DNA of 64,000 nt from Phallusia mammillata. Lineage: Eukaryota > Chordata > Ascidiacea > Phlebobranchia > Ascidiidae. The position numbers and the translations under genes are program-made. Positions within the stretch are counted from its first letter, which is position 1. Each line of letters opens with the position of its first letter. The stretch is taken from assembly GCA_003260075.1 (NCBI GenBank), contig QLIY01000127.1, forward strand, positions 62,001 through 126,000, given 5' to 3'. Of the stretch, positions 46,351 through 57,471 are shown one piece after another. The notes beneath the pieces were generated by a model that did not search any database, was not told where the DNA came from, and saw only the letters and a program-made list of their open reading frames with translations.

Positions 46351-47240
46351 TACTTTAGTAAAACAATGAAGGGAAGGAATGTGGTGCCCAGTTCTTTTAT
46401 TTTTGATTTGTTAAATTGGTCTATGGCCTAAAATGACCCCAGTTGGGGTCGCGGCCCACAGGTTGGGAACCGCTGATCTAACAAGTGATCAGTCGCTACA
46501 TAAATGGTGACCCCGAGTCGCTACACCCCCCCCCCAAGGGTTCGGGTTCGGTTCCGGTTTTTAAAAATGTATATTTTCGGGTTAGGGTTTTGTTCCGGTT
46601 CGGCCAAATTATCCGGTCTGAACCGGTTTGCGGTTTTTAAACCGGTTCAAATTTTTATTCATTTTAATTTTATTTTATCCATCATCTACGTGGCCTTATA
46701 AAACTCCAAAATAATTTTGCCCGTGCACTGTAATTTTTGACACGCCCTATAAGTGTTATATATTGTACTTTCAGTGCTGTGTTTGAAACAAATTCGCAAA
46801 ATATAAAACAGACTGCATTTTTTACTGGTTCGGTTCCGGTTCGGGTTCAACACCAAACGAAATACGGGGTTCAACTCCGGTTCGGGTTTTTAGAAAATCG
46901 TAATTAGCGGTTCGGGTTCGGTTGGGGTTTAATGGAATTAACCGCTCAACCCGGATCGCTGGTTCGGGTTTAGTTCCGGTTCGACTCCCTGATTTAAACT
47001 CTGCCCCCCCCCCCCGGTTTAAATTTTTATTCGTTTCAATTTAATTCTACCCATCATCTACTTCAGTGTGCTGTTTAAAAAAAAATACAAAATATAAAAC
47101 AGACTGCCTTTTTTACTTGTTCGGTTCCGGTTCAACGCCATACAAAATATAGGGTTCAGCTCCGGTTCGGGTTTAATGAAATTAACCGCTCAAGCCGGTT
47201 CGCGGGTTCAGGTTCAGTTCCGGTTCGACTCCCTGGTTGG
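46250..47240. repeat. GGTTCGGGTT-type degenerate repeat array
   Basis: Repeated blocks of GGTTCGGGTTCGGTTCCGG separated by AT-rich spacers. The spacer from TTTTTATTC to ACAGACTGC is present at least twice (46650-46815 and 47025-47115). GGTTCGACTCCCTG occurs at 46978-46991 and 47223-47236 on the plus strand and in reverse at 46250-46263; this resembles a tRNA B box. C runs lie at 46279-46350 (72 nt), 46525-46535 and 47004-47015. The array is either a tRNA-derived SINE family or a minisatellite. Confidence 0.6.
46429..46482 (-). mobile_element. hAT-like terminus, single end
   Basis: On the minus strand the sequence reads CAGCGGTTCCCAACCTGTGG followed by GCCGCGACCCC, the well-known end of many animal hAT non-autonomous elements. 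The partner end is not evident; the long C run at 46279-46350 may have removed it. Confidence 0.55.
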
Positions 47241-48159
47241 TAAGCAATATTATAGTAAAGGTGGGGTTAATATTCCTCAGGAAAAAAAACTTGATTGGGT
47301 GCTGAATCAACATGTAAAATGAAACGTGTTTACAAATTTTAGGTCGTCTTGGATAGAAGTTAGGCCTCCTCGGCCTACATTTGGGCCCGAGTTTACTACC
47401 TGCTCATATTTTGGTCACTTATCTGTTTTCGCCCCATTTTTGTATTTAAGATGAACAACATTGCTTTCCCCAGTATGCTTGGCTGATCTCGGTGTTCGAA
47501 TCAAAACGTTACTGTTTTTAGTCGAATTACCGTCAAACATTTTTTCGTCAAAACCTAATCAATGTAGCCTACATTTAGACATGTACTTTTAATTCCCTTT
47601 CAATCATGGGTAAGATATTGTAATGGTAGACGATCTACAACTTTATGTGTCAATTTCAGCGCATTACGAGATAGAACAGTTGTAAATTATCGCAAGTCTA
47701 TACGAACAAACACACAACATCAACACAAACTTCTTTAACTTTGAACTGAATTGTTGAAAACTGTTCCGAAAATTTGAAAATCTTTAAATTAGTCATCCAC
47801 CCTGAAAAAATTGTTAAAGAAAAGAAAAAATATTAATTTATCGTGGTAATTTAATCGCTGCAACGCACTGGACAGAGAACACCACCGGCACCGGTGAATA
47901 GATGCAGTGTTGACAAAAACTTCGTTAAGTACAAAAAGAATTGTGTAAAACATACTAGTGCTAATACCGTACAGTACATAAGACAGGGGTACACAATTGG
48001 TTCCACAATAATGTCAGTTTAGGACAACGTTGCCTAAACTCACACTGTTATAGTCAGGGTTGTCATTGATTTAATTCTAAAGAAATATAATACCTAACAT
48101 TGTTAAAACTACGGATCAAGTGAAAACTGAAGACAATACTTTGACAGAATCATATTTCT

Positions 48160-48370
48160 AGATGTTATCAAAATAAGCATAAATCTTAGTAGTAAGGATG
48201 GTATATGATTCCTATTTAAACGCATTTTTTATGTTGGCGTAAATACCCTGGCTTTGCAGTAAACGCCCCCCCCCCCTAGATGTTATCAAAATAAGCATAA
48301 ATCTTAGTAGTAAGGATGGTATAGGAATCCTATTTAAACGCATTTTTATGTTGTTGTAAATACCCTGGCT
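48160..48370. repeat. ~105-bp duplication around a C run
   Basis: A segment starting CTAGATGTTATCAAAATAAG and ending GGCTTTGCAGTAAAC occurs on both sides of a run of 11 C (48266-48276), with a few differences. It shows that C runs play the same junction role as the G runs, in the opposite orientation. Confidence 0.75.
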
Positions 48371-49162
48371 TTGCAGTAAACCCTGTAATATGCAGTTACA
48401 TGGATAAATATTATTACAACAGTAACATATTTTTAAAGATACCATGCAACACTGCTGAAAGGTTTTAAAAGTCAAAAAAATAAGTTGTGATTTGCAATAA
48501 AGCAGTTGGTTTTCTCTAAAAAACAAAAAAAAAGACAAGGGTATTGACGCATTTTCCACTGAGCCAATATAAATCAGAATAGTAAACTTTTACATGTTAA
48601 CATCCTCCACATTTAAGTCAAAGGGTTGTATGAACAGTGGCAAGAGCAGGACTAATGAAGATTATGCTGTATCAGAAACAAAATGACAAACAACTTTAAA
48701 TGCAATACACCCAATACAGCCCAAATACCAAATTTACAAAGTATGCACCCAAGGAATACATTAAATGTTTGCAAATGTTGTTGGGCCATATGGATTTTGG
48801 AAGGATAATTACTTATTCACCAGGCCATTGCAAAAAAGATTAAAAGTAAACAAAAAACTGTAGTTATTAAGGCTTTGGAAGCTATTTAAAAATGGCTGAC
48901 TTTTTGTGATGTGTCAACTAGTTTTGAAAACAATAGAACAGCAAAATGGTATAAAATATTGACCACCCTGATTTTACCAACTGATTTATACCAACATAGT
49001 GCAACAAGAAAGCAAGCTATTAATGTTTAAAAAACAATGCAATGATTATTTCAGACAGTAATTTTTAAAATCTAACTAAAGTGCAATACATAGACACCAC
49101 AGTCCACTGTATAGTGTATATTTTCAATCCAAAAACTTAAAGCCCATTAGAATGTAATTGTT

Positions 49163-51909
49163 TTACTGTCCTGGTGGGTAAGGATTTTGGTCATCAGGTT
49201 TTATAGAGCTTAACGTGTGATTCACAGTTCTGTGATGTGCCTCATCAGCTCTTATCACCAAAATCACTTCTCTCATCATAGCATCAGGCTAAAACAAGAT
49301 AAAGTATTTCAAACTTGCATAAAATCAAGCATAAAAAACAAATATTATAAAGTACCGGTAGTTTCCAATACTCGATTGCAATTTCTGGTGCTTTCATGAG
49401 TTTCCACATCTTTAGTTCACCGTTGTCAATTGCTTTCAAACAGTGGGTATAGGTTTTAACTGCTTCCTCTTCCAAGTAACCAACAAATCGGTGACAAAAA
49501 CGAGGGGAAATCAAATATGCCAGAGAAAAAGCAGAGACGAAAATACCTTGTAAAAGTAATGATAAAAAACAAATTTGCAAACGAAATAAATAATGAAACA
49601 GTTATAAGGAAAAAATATTGCATAGTTTTTTAATATACCTTGTGCAGTCATAATGCATGCTTTCATAATAATCCCAGGATTTGCAACTCTTAATGCTGTC
49701 ATTAAATGCATCCTTTCATTTTCTGCCTCCTCTAGTAATGTGTGAATCCAACCGTGATCCCGCTTTAGCTTGCGCAAAGACACCAAATGCCTTACCATTG
49801 CACCCACCATGCCTATTAAAATACTGAAAATGTTTAATATGAATGGTAACATGACATTTACAACACAGCAGCCAACAATAATGGATGTAATAGTCGAAGT
49901 AATAGTGTAATACTGGTAGCCAGGCCCCTTTAACCTTTTTTCCAGTGTAGGGGAGATGCGGGACCATTGGGCCAAAATTCAGTTTTTCATGACTATTTCT
50001 TTAAGTTCGAAAGAAAAATTGCCATTGAACACCTGTACTAATACTACACGTTTTAACACACTTACACAAGGGCATAACTTTCTTATTTGGAAATGAGTTG
50101 GCAAGATATTCCGTTTTAAAAATTACAAAAAATATGGCTCAAAGGTCCTTACCCTTGGGGACCATTGAGCCTCGCATAAAGGACCTTTGGGCCAGTATTT
50201 TCATGTGATATTCTGGACCATTAAACCACGCATGAGGGAGCTTATTAAGTGTTGTTTTGAAAGTAGAACAATTTTATTGAAAAATAAATCTAATATTAAT
50301 CAAAAGAAATAAATACAACCAGCATCAATAGCTTCATAGGCCAAGGACCTTTGGGCCATGCCCAATGGTGTAAAGTCAAAGGGCCATGCCCAATGGTCCT
50401 GTGAACAACTGGCTCAATGGTCCTGTATTGCCGCCATTACGAACTTATCTTACTGAACTACGTTACACAGATTAACTTAAGAAATACTAATGCTCATCTA
50501 ACGCTACAACTAACTAACTAATATCCTGCAAACTTCTCGTTTTAACTAGCTTTCTCTTACAAAGAAATTACAAAAATGTAAAGGAGCAAAATATTTACTT
50601 TCAAGCTGCGAAAACTTAGTTATGCTTACAGTTTCTTCTGTAAGTGACTGACCTTCTTGTTGTTACAGCTTTAAAACTATTGCAACACAAGTACTTTAAC
50701 GCATGACTGAGACCTCGCTACAGCGCCCAGTTTGAGAGAAACGCATGATGGCCCAAAGGTCCTTCATGCCCAATGGTCCCGCATCTCCCCTACACCTTTC
50801 ATAATTTTTAACTAGTAACATTTTTTTAAAATTGTACAGAGATCAATGTCACTCTTCACAATATTTTTATACTTTGGAAATTTCAAAATTGAGATCTCAG
50901 AGAAAATAGCAATATTTAAAAAGTAAAAATGTCTAATTTTTAACAGGTAGTCTGGGTATTGGGAATGTGCCAATTGCTTCATAAATCGCATTACTGATGC
51001 AACAATCCTGAACTGATGCAATAAAATTCACAACATGCATGTCAATCTCATATAGGTCAAGATGTGGTGCCTTCACCATTCGTGAAAACCTTTACTAACA
51101 CTGAAGCTTGTTCCCTTTGTATGCCATCATTCAGTTGTATACCCTAGTTATGACACAGTATACACTTGGGCTGGTAGCTAATAAATTTAAATCATATTTC
51201 AAATGTTTTTTTACCTGGTACTCCAGCAATAGTTTCCAGAAATATGATGCGTTTCAGCCATTGTTTTTCATCCAACCTTCCTGTGTACATTCCCAAAGTA
51301 TATCCCGAAAATAAATCGAACCCCCTTCGGATGGTTTGCACACTGTAGTAGGCAATTTTGTCAACAACCTAATGCAAACAAACTATGCGTAAGGTGTTTG
51401 TAATTTTTTGCGTTAAAATTTGCTATCTTCTTACAGTGACTGGAGGCTGATGGGTGATTTTAACAGATTCTAATTCTTCTTCATTCCAAATTGGATGTGG
51501 AAGTCTGTAGCCTCCTTCAAACATTCCTCGGCCTTCTGCAGCATCCTCTGACAATGCTGTCTCAATGGTTGAAAGACCCTCCGTTTCTGGTGTAGTTGTA
51601 GTCTCATTAGTTTTTTTGGTTTTGGGCCGAGTTTCTCGAAAATGTGGGGAGTGGTCAATTTGTAATTTTGGGTCATCAGAACCAGTGGAGTTGTTTATGT
51701 ATCGTTTGATTGTTGTATCAGCAAATCCATTGAACCATTTTGGTTGGGATAAAGGCACCTATCACAAAAATATAGGTCATAAAGTTCTGTAAAAACATAG
51801 AACACACAAGTCTTACCTGGGCTACAACCTTCACATGTTGTGTCAATATAGCACCACTTGAACAAAAACATTTAGTAATACAAATTCGAGAACATTTCAA
51901 GGTATTCAT
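49163..51909 (-). CDS. AOX: Alternative oxidase (AOX), mitochondrial
   Basis: AOX is a di-iron ubiquinol oxidase of the inner mitochondrial membrane that reduces oxygen to water without pumping protons, bypassing complexes III and IV. Exons on the minus strand: 51909-51817, 51758-51435, 51368-51215, 49812-49639, 49546-49356 and 49288-49163. Phases agree, giving 1062 nt and 353 residues. The di-iron ligands are in FLETIAG (around residue 183), [15 protein letters not shown] (about 217-231), [14 protein letters not shown] (about 272-285) and [13 protein letters not shown] (about 324-336). The first 31 residues are basic and Ser/Cys-containing, compatible with a mitochondrial presequence, and the next exon is polar and low in complexity. 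The third intron carries an 850-bp inverted-repeat element. Paired CRE/ATF-like sites lie upstream. Confidence 0.97.
49945..50795. mobile_element. DNA element with long inverted termini in AOX intron
   Basis: The left end reads GTGTAGGGGAGATGCGGGAC continuing CATTGGGCC, and the right end is its reverse complement, about 27 bp with near-perfect pairing. The interior repeats variants of GGACCTTTGGGCC and GGACCATTGGGCC several times in both orientations. There is no long open frame, so it is non-autonomous. I did not find a convincing target duplication, and the superfamily is undetermined. Confidence 0.7.
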
Positions 51910-52146
51910 AATGAAAACGTTTAAAACTTTCTTTGAAAACGCCTAAACACAACATAGAAAGTATCATTTATAAAAAAAGTAGACTTAAGCTTTTACATTT
52001 CTGCATGATAGGGGGGGGGGCCTCCATGATAAGGATTAACGTAGCATACCCAACCGGCAAAACAAACACTTTACTGGCGCCTGTGTTTGCGCTTCCGCAA
52101 TTCGTGACCTAGCAAAACACCGCTCTTTTATACGCTATACTCACCG

Positions 52147-52169
52147 TTACGTCACTAGCGATGACGTAA
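52147..52169. promoter_or_regulatory. Paired CRE/ATF-like sites upstream of AOX (copy 1)
   Basis: TTACGTCA (52147-52154) and TGACGTAA (52162-52169) form an inverted pair 7 bp apart, about 240 bp upstream of the AOX start codon. The same pair recurs at 52587-52609. CREB/ATF or C/EBP-type bZIP factors bind such sites; whether they act on AOX is an inference from position. Confidence 0.45.
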
Positions 52170-52586
52170 AAGCGTTTCAGACAGTTGGGGGGGGGGGGTT
52201 ATCACATCCACATGTACACCACCACTTCTACATAAGCGCTGGATCTCATATTTGTAGTACAACATGCCATAAATCTGTCAACACAAGGGGGGGGGGCACC
52301 GCTAGCCGACCGAGTTATCACATCCACATGTACACCACCACTTCTACATAAGCACTGGATCTCATATTTGTAGTACAACATGCCATAAATCTGTCAACAC
52401 AACCTCCATGATAAGGATTAACGTAGCATACCCAACCGGCAAAACAAACACTTTACTGGCGCCTGTGTTTGCGCTTCCGCAATTCGTGACCTAGCAAAAC
52501 ACCGCTCTTTTATACGCTATACTCACCGTTANTTCCGTAATTCGTGGCCTAGCAAAACACCGCTCTTTTATACGCTATCCTCACCG

Positions 52587-52609
52587 TTACGTCACTAGCG
52601 ATGACGTAA
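52587..52609. promoter_or_regulatory. Paired CRE/ATF-like sites upstream of AOX (copy 2)
   Basis: Identical to the pair at 52147-52169, within the duplicated block. If the duplication is an assembly artefact there is only one real pair, lying at the distance given by whichever copy is correct. Confidence 0.4.
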
Positions 52610-52964
52610 AAGCGTTTCAGACAGTTGCATCATTATAATGTGACGTGGTTGATGATGAGGTAACGGACGGAGTATGCTACAACAGTTTGTATTTTGACAA
52701 ATCATTCTACTCTTCGTGCCGTTCGAGAACTGGCAATGGCCGTCATTTTGGGAAACCACCAGATACAATTTAACAGGCCGGTTGCCAAACGGTCATCGGT
52801 GCACGTTGTTTGAGGAAGTTAGTAGGCCTATGGTGCATGAACCAACCGGTGTAACACTACACGTGCTTGGTCTGACGACTAAAATTATGAGGAAATTTCG
52901 TGTCTTTGATTGCAAATAAAATAAAAAGAAGCCAACAAATTTAAGATAATGGCTACATAAGCTA

Positions 52965-53144
52965 CAGTGGTGGGATTCAAATTTTTTGTCAGCCGGTTCT
53001 ATCACTAAAGTCATATTTTTCATCCGGTTCGGTTACAAAAAGTCCATTGACAGTAACCAGTAATGTTAACCGGTTCGCTGATCTCATAAAATTTTGTGAG
53101 ACGGTTTTATATAGAACCGGTGCGAACCGGCTGAATCCCACTAC
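52965..53144. mobile_element. hAT-type MITE (CAGTGGTGGGATTC family)
   Basis: The left end is CAGTGGTGGGATTCAA and the right end GGCTGAATCCCACTAC. The interior blocks (AAAAAGTCCATTGACAGTAA, TATAGAACCGGTGCGAACCG) are the reverse complement of those at 18107 and 40511. The target duplication is not clear. Confidence 0.75.
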
Positions 53145-54185
53145 AGATTTCGTGGCCTCGATTGCAATTAAAACAAAAAGCCTGCAAATTTAAGACCATA
53201 CGATGTAGGCTGGGCAGTTTATGTACCTGCAGCACTGTGCATTGATGATTATTATCGAATAGTATTATCATATCTTAAAGCCAGGCCACAGGAATTGTGC
53301 ATAGTAAACCCCCTCCCAAACAGATAAACGTGCACAATATATTGTCATTACTTTTTATGTTCTCTTCAATACAGAGATAAATCATCATGAAAAGACAGGC
53401 AGGCGGTACATATAGGCTAAGCGTGTCACCAACTTGGACTGGGTGCTGTCGTAAACATTTTGAACAAACAAGAATTTTTTTTATTGTTTCTTACAGTTGC
53501 AATCAACGGCCTTTTCGTAGCTGGCAGTCATGACACTCTGTAGCCCCGTGCTAAACTCGACCACGTCATAAAAACGACTTGTTTAGAACACGCACGTAGG
53601 CCTATTTATATTTGTTTGTGTCTCTCCCACAACAAAGTCACCCTACTAAGTATTGGTAACAATTATGGAGTCGCCTGCAATGCTTAAGTTTTCAATTTAA
53701 TGACATTGCACAGTTGTGTTTGTTTTGTGATTTCTATTATAGGCCTAAACAGTAAATACCTTTCAAATTCAAAGATAAGAAGACCTTAATACAGAATGAA
53801 AACAATCAATACACAAACCAATATTTTAGGCTTATTTTACGCTCCACAACTCAACATTCCGGTAAAAAGCTTTAAGAACTACAAATAAGTTTAAAAACGC
53901 CCAATATGTTTAGGCTATACGGAATAACTTGACCAGACGAAAGAGGGTTAGCAAATAGTTTATAGGCTACCCACAACAAGGCGCACTTGACTTGGTGTAA
54001 AAAGAAGTTGGGTGGTGTCACATTGGCCGGACTAAAATCCCACTATATTTTACAGGCTTCAATGCGACGTGTGGAGAGCCCCTTTTATGGCCGTAAAGAC
54101 AATAGTCACATTGCCACTCAATATAGAACTTGAAGAGGTGCGAGTTCAGTGATATAGTCTCGTGGTTGACGATATCCTTTATACA

Positions 54186-55018
54186 ATGCAGTTTTATAAA
54201 GTGCTGACTTTAATTTTCGCAGGTTGTCTTTTATGCACAGGCAAGGTACGGTAATATGTTGAGAATTTTTTAACCCAAGAAATATTTTCTATTTGAATAA
54301 GACGTTAACAAATGTGTTACGCTTCAAATGTGTTTGGAGAATTTGAAATCGAGAATTCGATGAAGCCTACAGAAGCATAGGCTATTCATTCAATTAAGAC
54401 TCGATCATATGTTTACTTTCGTGCAGAATTTGCTGTCTAGAAGCAAAAGAAACGTATGGCAGTTTGGCAAATTGGTTCAATGCGCACATCATGTACAAGG
54501 CTTTTTTCCACATTGGGCATATTCTATCTACAATGACTACGGCTGCTATTGTGGCTATGGCGGAGACGGTCATCCAGTTGATCCAGTGGACAGGTTTGTA
54601 GGTATACTATAATTCTTAGTACAACGTTTTGCAAACGAATATGTTAACAGATGCTGTTACAAACATGACCAGTGCTACTCTGGTTTGACCAGAAAATACA
54701 ACCTGTCGCCTTGGACAGCCTATTTAGCGTTGTACAAGTATTCTTGTAGTCGTGGAAACATCAAATGCGGTAGGCCTATGTTCAGCTCATTTCATAATTA
54801 GTTATTTCAATGTATTAAAAAGTAAATAAAAACATTGCGAAACATAAATGCTAAAACACTGGATTCAGAGTTTAAAAAATTTTTTAGTCGATAAAACAGG
54901 ATGGAAAAGAGATTTGTGTCGTTGTGATCAGGCTGCTGCAAATTGCTTCGTCAAACACAGTTGGGACTACAACGGAGCTTACAAGAACATTCACAGGCGC
55001 GGCTGGTGTTATTATTGA
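54186..55018 (+). CDS. Secreted phospholipase A2, group I-like (copy 1)
   Basis: A secreted calcium-dependent phospholipase A2, which cleaves the sn-2 ester of phospholipids. Exons: 54186-54245, 54427-54593, 54651-54769 and 54888-55018; 477 nt and 158 residues. Exon 1 is a signal peptide ([17 protein letters not shown]). Exon 2 starts NLLSRSKR, a furin-type RSKR site. The mature start [11 protein letters not shown] parallels pancreatic PLA2 (AVWQFRKMIKC). The calcium loop [19 protein letters not shown] and catalytic CCYKHDQCY with His-Asp are intact; the second catalytic Asp is in [12 protein letters not shown]. There is no elapid or pancreatic insertion loop that I can see. AATAAA lies at 55021-55026. 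The ORF beginning 54409 is not the real start; it reads through the intron. A digestive or defence role is likely from the family, not shown here. Confidence 0.93.
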
Positions 55019-55323
55019 CAAATAAAATTTACCATGAACACCGGTTGTAACGTATGTGTTCATTGAATGCTTAAAAGAGGTGACACTTTGTATCTATTAG
55101 GTCGTTTCCAGCACCCTTTGTTTAAAATTAGTTAACGCACGATATAATGTGGTGCACCCGATCACCGATAAAAACGCGTTCAGAAACACTTTTGCCGAAC
55201 GGCAATTGAAATAAGTTACCAATAAAGGTATCTGATTTGGTGTTGGTCAGATCTGATCACATCCTGAAGCGGGTTCAAAGTAGTGATGTACCGAATCGGC
55301 GAAATTTCGATTCGGCCGAAACC

Positions 55324-55571
55324 GGGGGGGGGGAGACAATAGTCACATTGCCACTCAAGAAAAGAACTTGAAGAGGTGCGAGTTCAGTGATAGTCTCGTG
55401 GTTGACGATATCCTTTATACAATGCAGTTTTATAAAGGGGGGGGGGGCGACACTTTGTATCTATTAGGTCGTTTCCAGCACCCTTTGTTCAAAATTAGTT
55501 AACGCATGATTTAATGTGGCGCACCCGATCACCGATAAAAACGCGTTCAGAAACACTTTTGCCGAACGGCN
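55324..55571. pseudogene. PLA2 exon 1 fragment between two G runs
   Basis: A fragment with the PLA2 upstream flank and the first 16 nt or so of the coding sequence (ATGCAGTTTTATAAAG at about 55421) ends at a G run. It is then joined to PLA2 3' flank, ending at an N at 55571. It lacks all later exons. It is either an assembly fragment or a deletion allele. Confidence 0.6.
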
Positions 55572-56373
55572 CAACTCGGACTGGGTGCTGTCATAACCAT
55601 TTTAAACAAACAAGGAAATTATTTTTTATTGTTTCTTACAGTTGCAACGGCCTTTTCGTAGCTGGCAGTCATGACACTCTGTAGCCCCGTGCTAAACTCG
55701 GCCACGTCATAAAAACGACTTGTTTAGAACACGCACGTGGGCCTATTTGTATCTGTTTATGTCTCTCCCACAACAAAGTCAAGGATTGGAGACAATTATC
55801 ATAGAATACATAAGTAATCTATGCAATTATTATGGTGTCGCCTGCAAAGCAAGTTTTCCATTTAATGACATCGCAAAGTGGTGTTTGTTCTGTGATTTCT
55901 ATTATAAACAGTAAATAACTTTCAAATAAATAACTGCCTTCGAAGGCCTTAATACAGAATGAAAACAATCAATATACAAACCAATATTATGCATTTTTTA
56001 CGCTCCACAACTCAACATTCCGGTAAAAAGGCTAGCTTCAAGAACTACAAATTTTCAAAAACGCCGAGGCTATACCTTTTGTTGTCTTTGGTATAGCGCA
56101 GAAAAACGGAATAACTTGACCAGACGAAAGAGGGTTAGCATTAGCAAATAGTTTATACACACAACGAGGCGCACTTGACTTGGTGTAAAAAGAAGTTGGG
56201 TGGTGTCACATTGGCCGGACTAAAATCCCACTATATTTTACAGGCTTCAATGCGACGTGTGGAGAGCCCCTTTTATGGCCGTAAAAACAATAGTCACATT
56301 GCCACTCAATATAGAACTTGAAGAGGTGCGAGTTCAGTGATATAGTCTCGTGGTTGACGATATCCTTTATACA

Positions 56374-57209
56374 ATGCAGTTTTATAAAGTGCTGACTTTA
56401 ATTTTCGCAGGCTGTCTTTTATGCACAGGCAAGGTACGGTAATATGTTGAGAATTTTTTAACCCAAGATTTGTTTCTATTTGAATAAGACGTTTTACAAA
56501 TGTGTTACAAGGGAATTTTAAACTCGAGAATTCGATATAGCATAGCCTACACAGAAGCATATTCATTCAAATCAAGACGTAAACGTTTATTTCGTGCAGA
56601 ATTTGCTGTCGAGAAGCAGAAGAAATGTATGGCAGTTTGGCAAATTGGTTCAATGCGCACATCGTGTACAAGGCTTTCTTCCACATTGGGCATATTCTAT
56701 CTACAATGACTACGGCTGCTATTGTGGCTATGGCGGAGACGGTCATCCAGTTGATCCGGTGGACAGGTTTGTAGGTATACTATATTTCTTAGTAGGCTAC
56801 AACGTTTTGAAAACGAATATGTTAACAGATGCTGTTACAAACATGACCAGTGCTACTCTGGTTTGACCAGAAAATACAACCTGTCGCCTTGGACAGCCTA
56901 TTTAGCGTTGTACAAGTATTCTTGTAGTCGTGGAAACATCAAATGCGGTAGGCCTATGTTCAGCTCATTTCATAATTAGTTATTTCAATGTATTAAAAAG
57001 TAAATAAAAACATTGCGAAACATAAATGCTAAAACACTGGATTCAGAGTTTAATTTTGTAAATTTTTGTTTTTTTTAGTCGATAAAACAGGATGGAAAAG
57101 AGATTTGTGTCGTTGTGATCAGGCTGCTGCAAATTGCTTCGTCAAACACAGTTGGGACTACAACGGAGCTTACAAGAACATTCACAGGCGCGGCTGGTGT
57201 TATTATTGA
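56374..57209 (+). CDS. Secreted phospholipase A2, group I-like (copy 2)
   Basis: Tandem copy with identical exon structure: 56374-56433, 56600-56766, 56829-56947 and 57079-57209, again 158 residues. The only amino-acid changes I see from copy 1 are in exon 2: SKR to SRR in the propeptide cleavage site, HHV to HRV, and GFF to GFL. Exons 3 and 4 look identical. Catalytic and calcium-binding residues are retained. AATAAA lies at 57212-57217. Introns differ by small indels, which supports a real second copy or a diverged allele over an exact duplication. Confidence 0.92.
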
Positions 57210-57471
57210 CAAATAAAATTTACCATGAACACCGGTTGTAACGTATGTGTTCATTGAATGCTTAAAAGAGGTGACACTTTGTATCTATTAGGTCGTTTCC
57301 AGCACCCTTTGTTTAAAATTAGTTAACGCATGATTTAATGTGGCGCACCCGATCACCGATAAAAACGCGTTCAGAAACACTTTTGCCGAACGGCAATTGA
57401 AATAAGTTACTAATAAAGGTATCTGATTTGGTGTTGGTCAGATCTGATCACATCCTGAAGCGGGTTCAAAG

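Larger units (their letters stand above)
45915..49162. other. Repeat-rich intergenic region
   Basis: Contains GGTTCG-type repeats with C runs (46250-47240), an hAT-like end at 46440-46480, a duplication around a C run at 48160-48370, and otherwise AT-rich sequence. No gene is recognised. Confidence 0.45.
52011..52640. repeat. Scrambled duplicated blocks upstream of AOX
   Basis: Two blocks are each present at least twice. Block A starts CCTCCATGATAAGGATTAAC and runs to GTTTCAGACAGTT (52021-52186, 52403-52531 and from 52533 to 52627). Block B starts TTATCACATCCACATGTACA (52199-52286 and 52313-52402). Junctions are G runs at 52011-52020, 52187-52198 and 52287-52296 and an N at 52532. The simplest reading is A and B in alternating allelic copies. 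Confidence 0.7.
51910..54185. other. AOX upstream and PLA2 upstream region, heavily duplicated
   Basis: Contains the AOX promoter, four G-run or N junctions with repeated segments (52011-52640), an hAT-type MITE (about 52965-53144), and from about 53425 the left part of the PLA2 tandem duplication unit. A short frame at 52716-52919 has no recognised homology. Confidence 0.45.

Noticed and set aside
46147..46431. A 94-codon frame with polyproline
   Set aside because: It is the 72-nt C run in repeat DNA with no conserved flanking residues.
46500..47240. GGTTCG repeats as telomere-like DNA
   Set aside because: The unit is not TTAGGG and is degenerate, interrupted by AT-rich spacers, and associated with dispersed repeats.
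54409..54612. A PLA2 start at 54409 within the second exon region
   Set aside because: The ATG lies in the intron before a good acceptor (54425-54426); the true start is in the signal-peptide exon at 54186 and phases agree.
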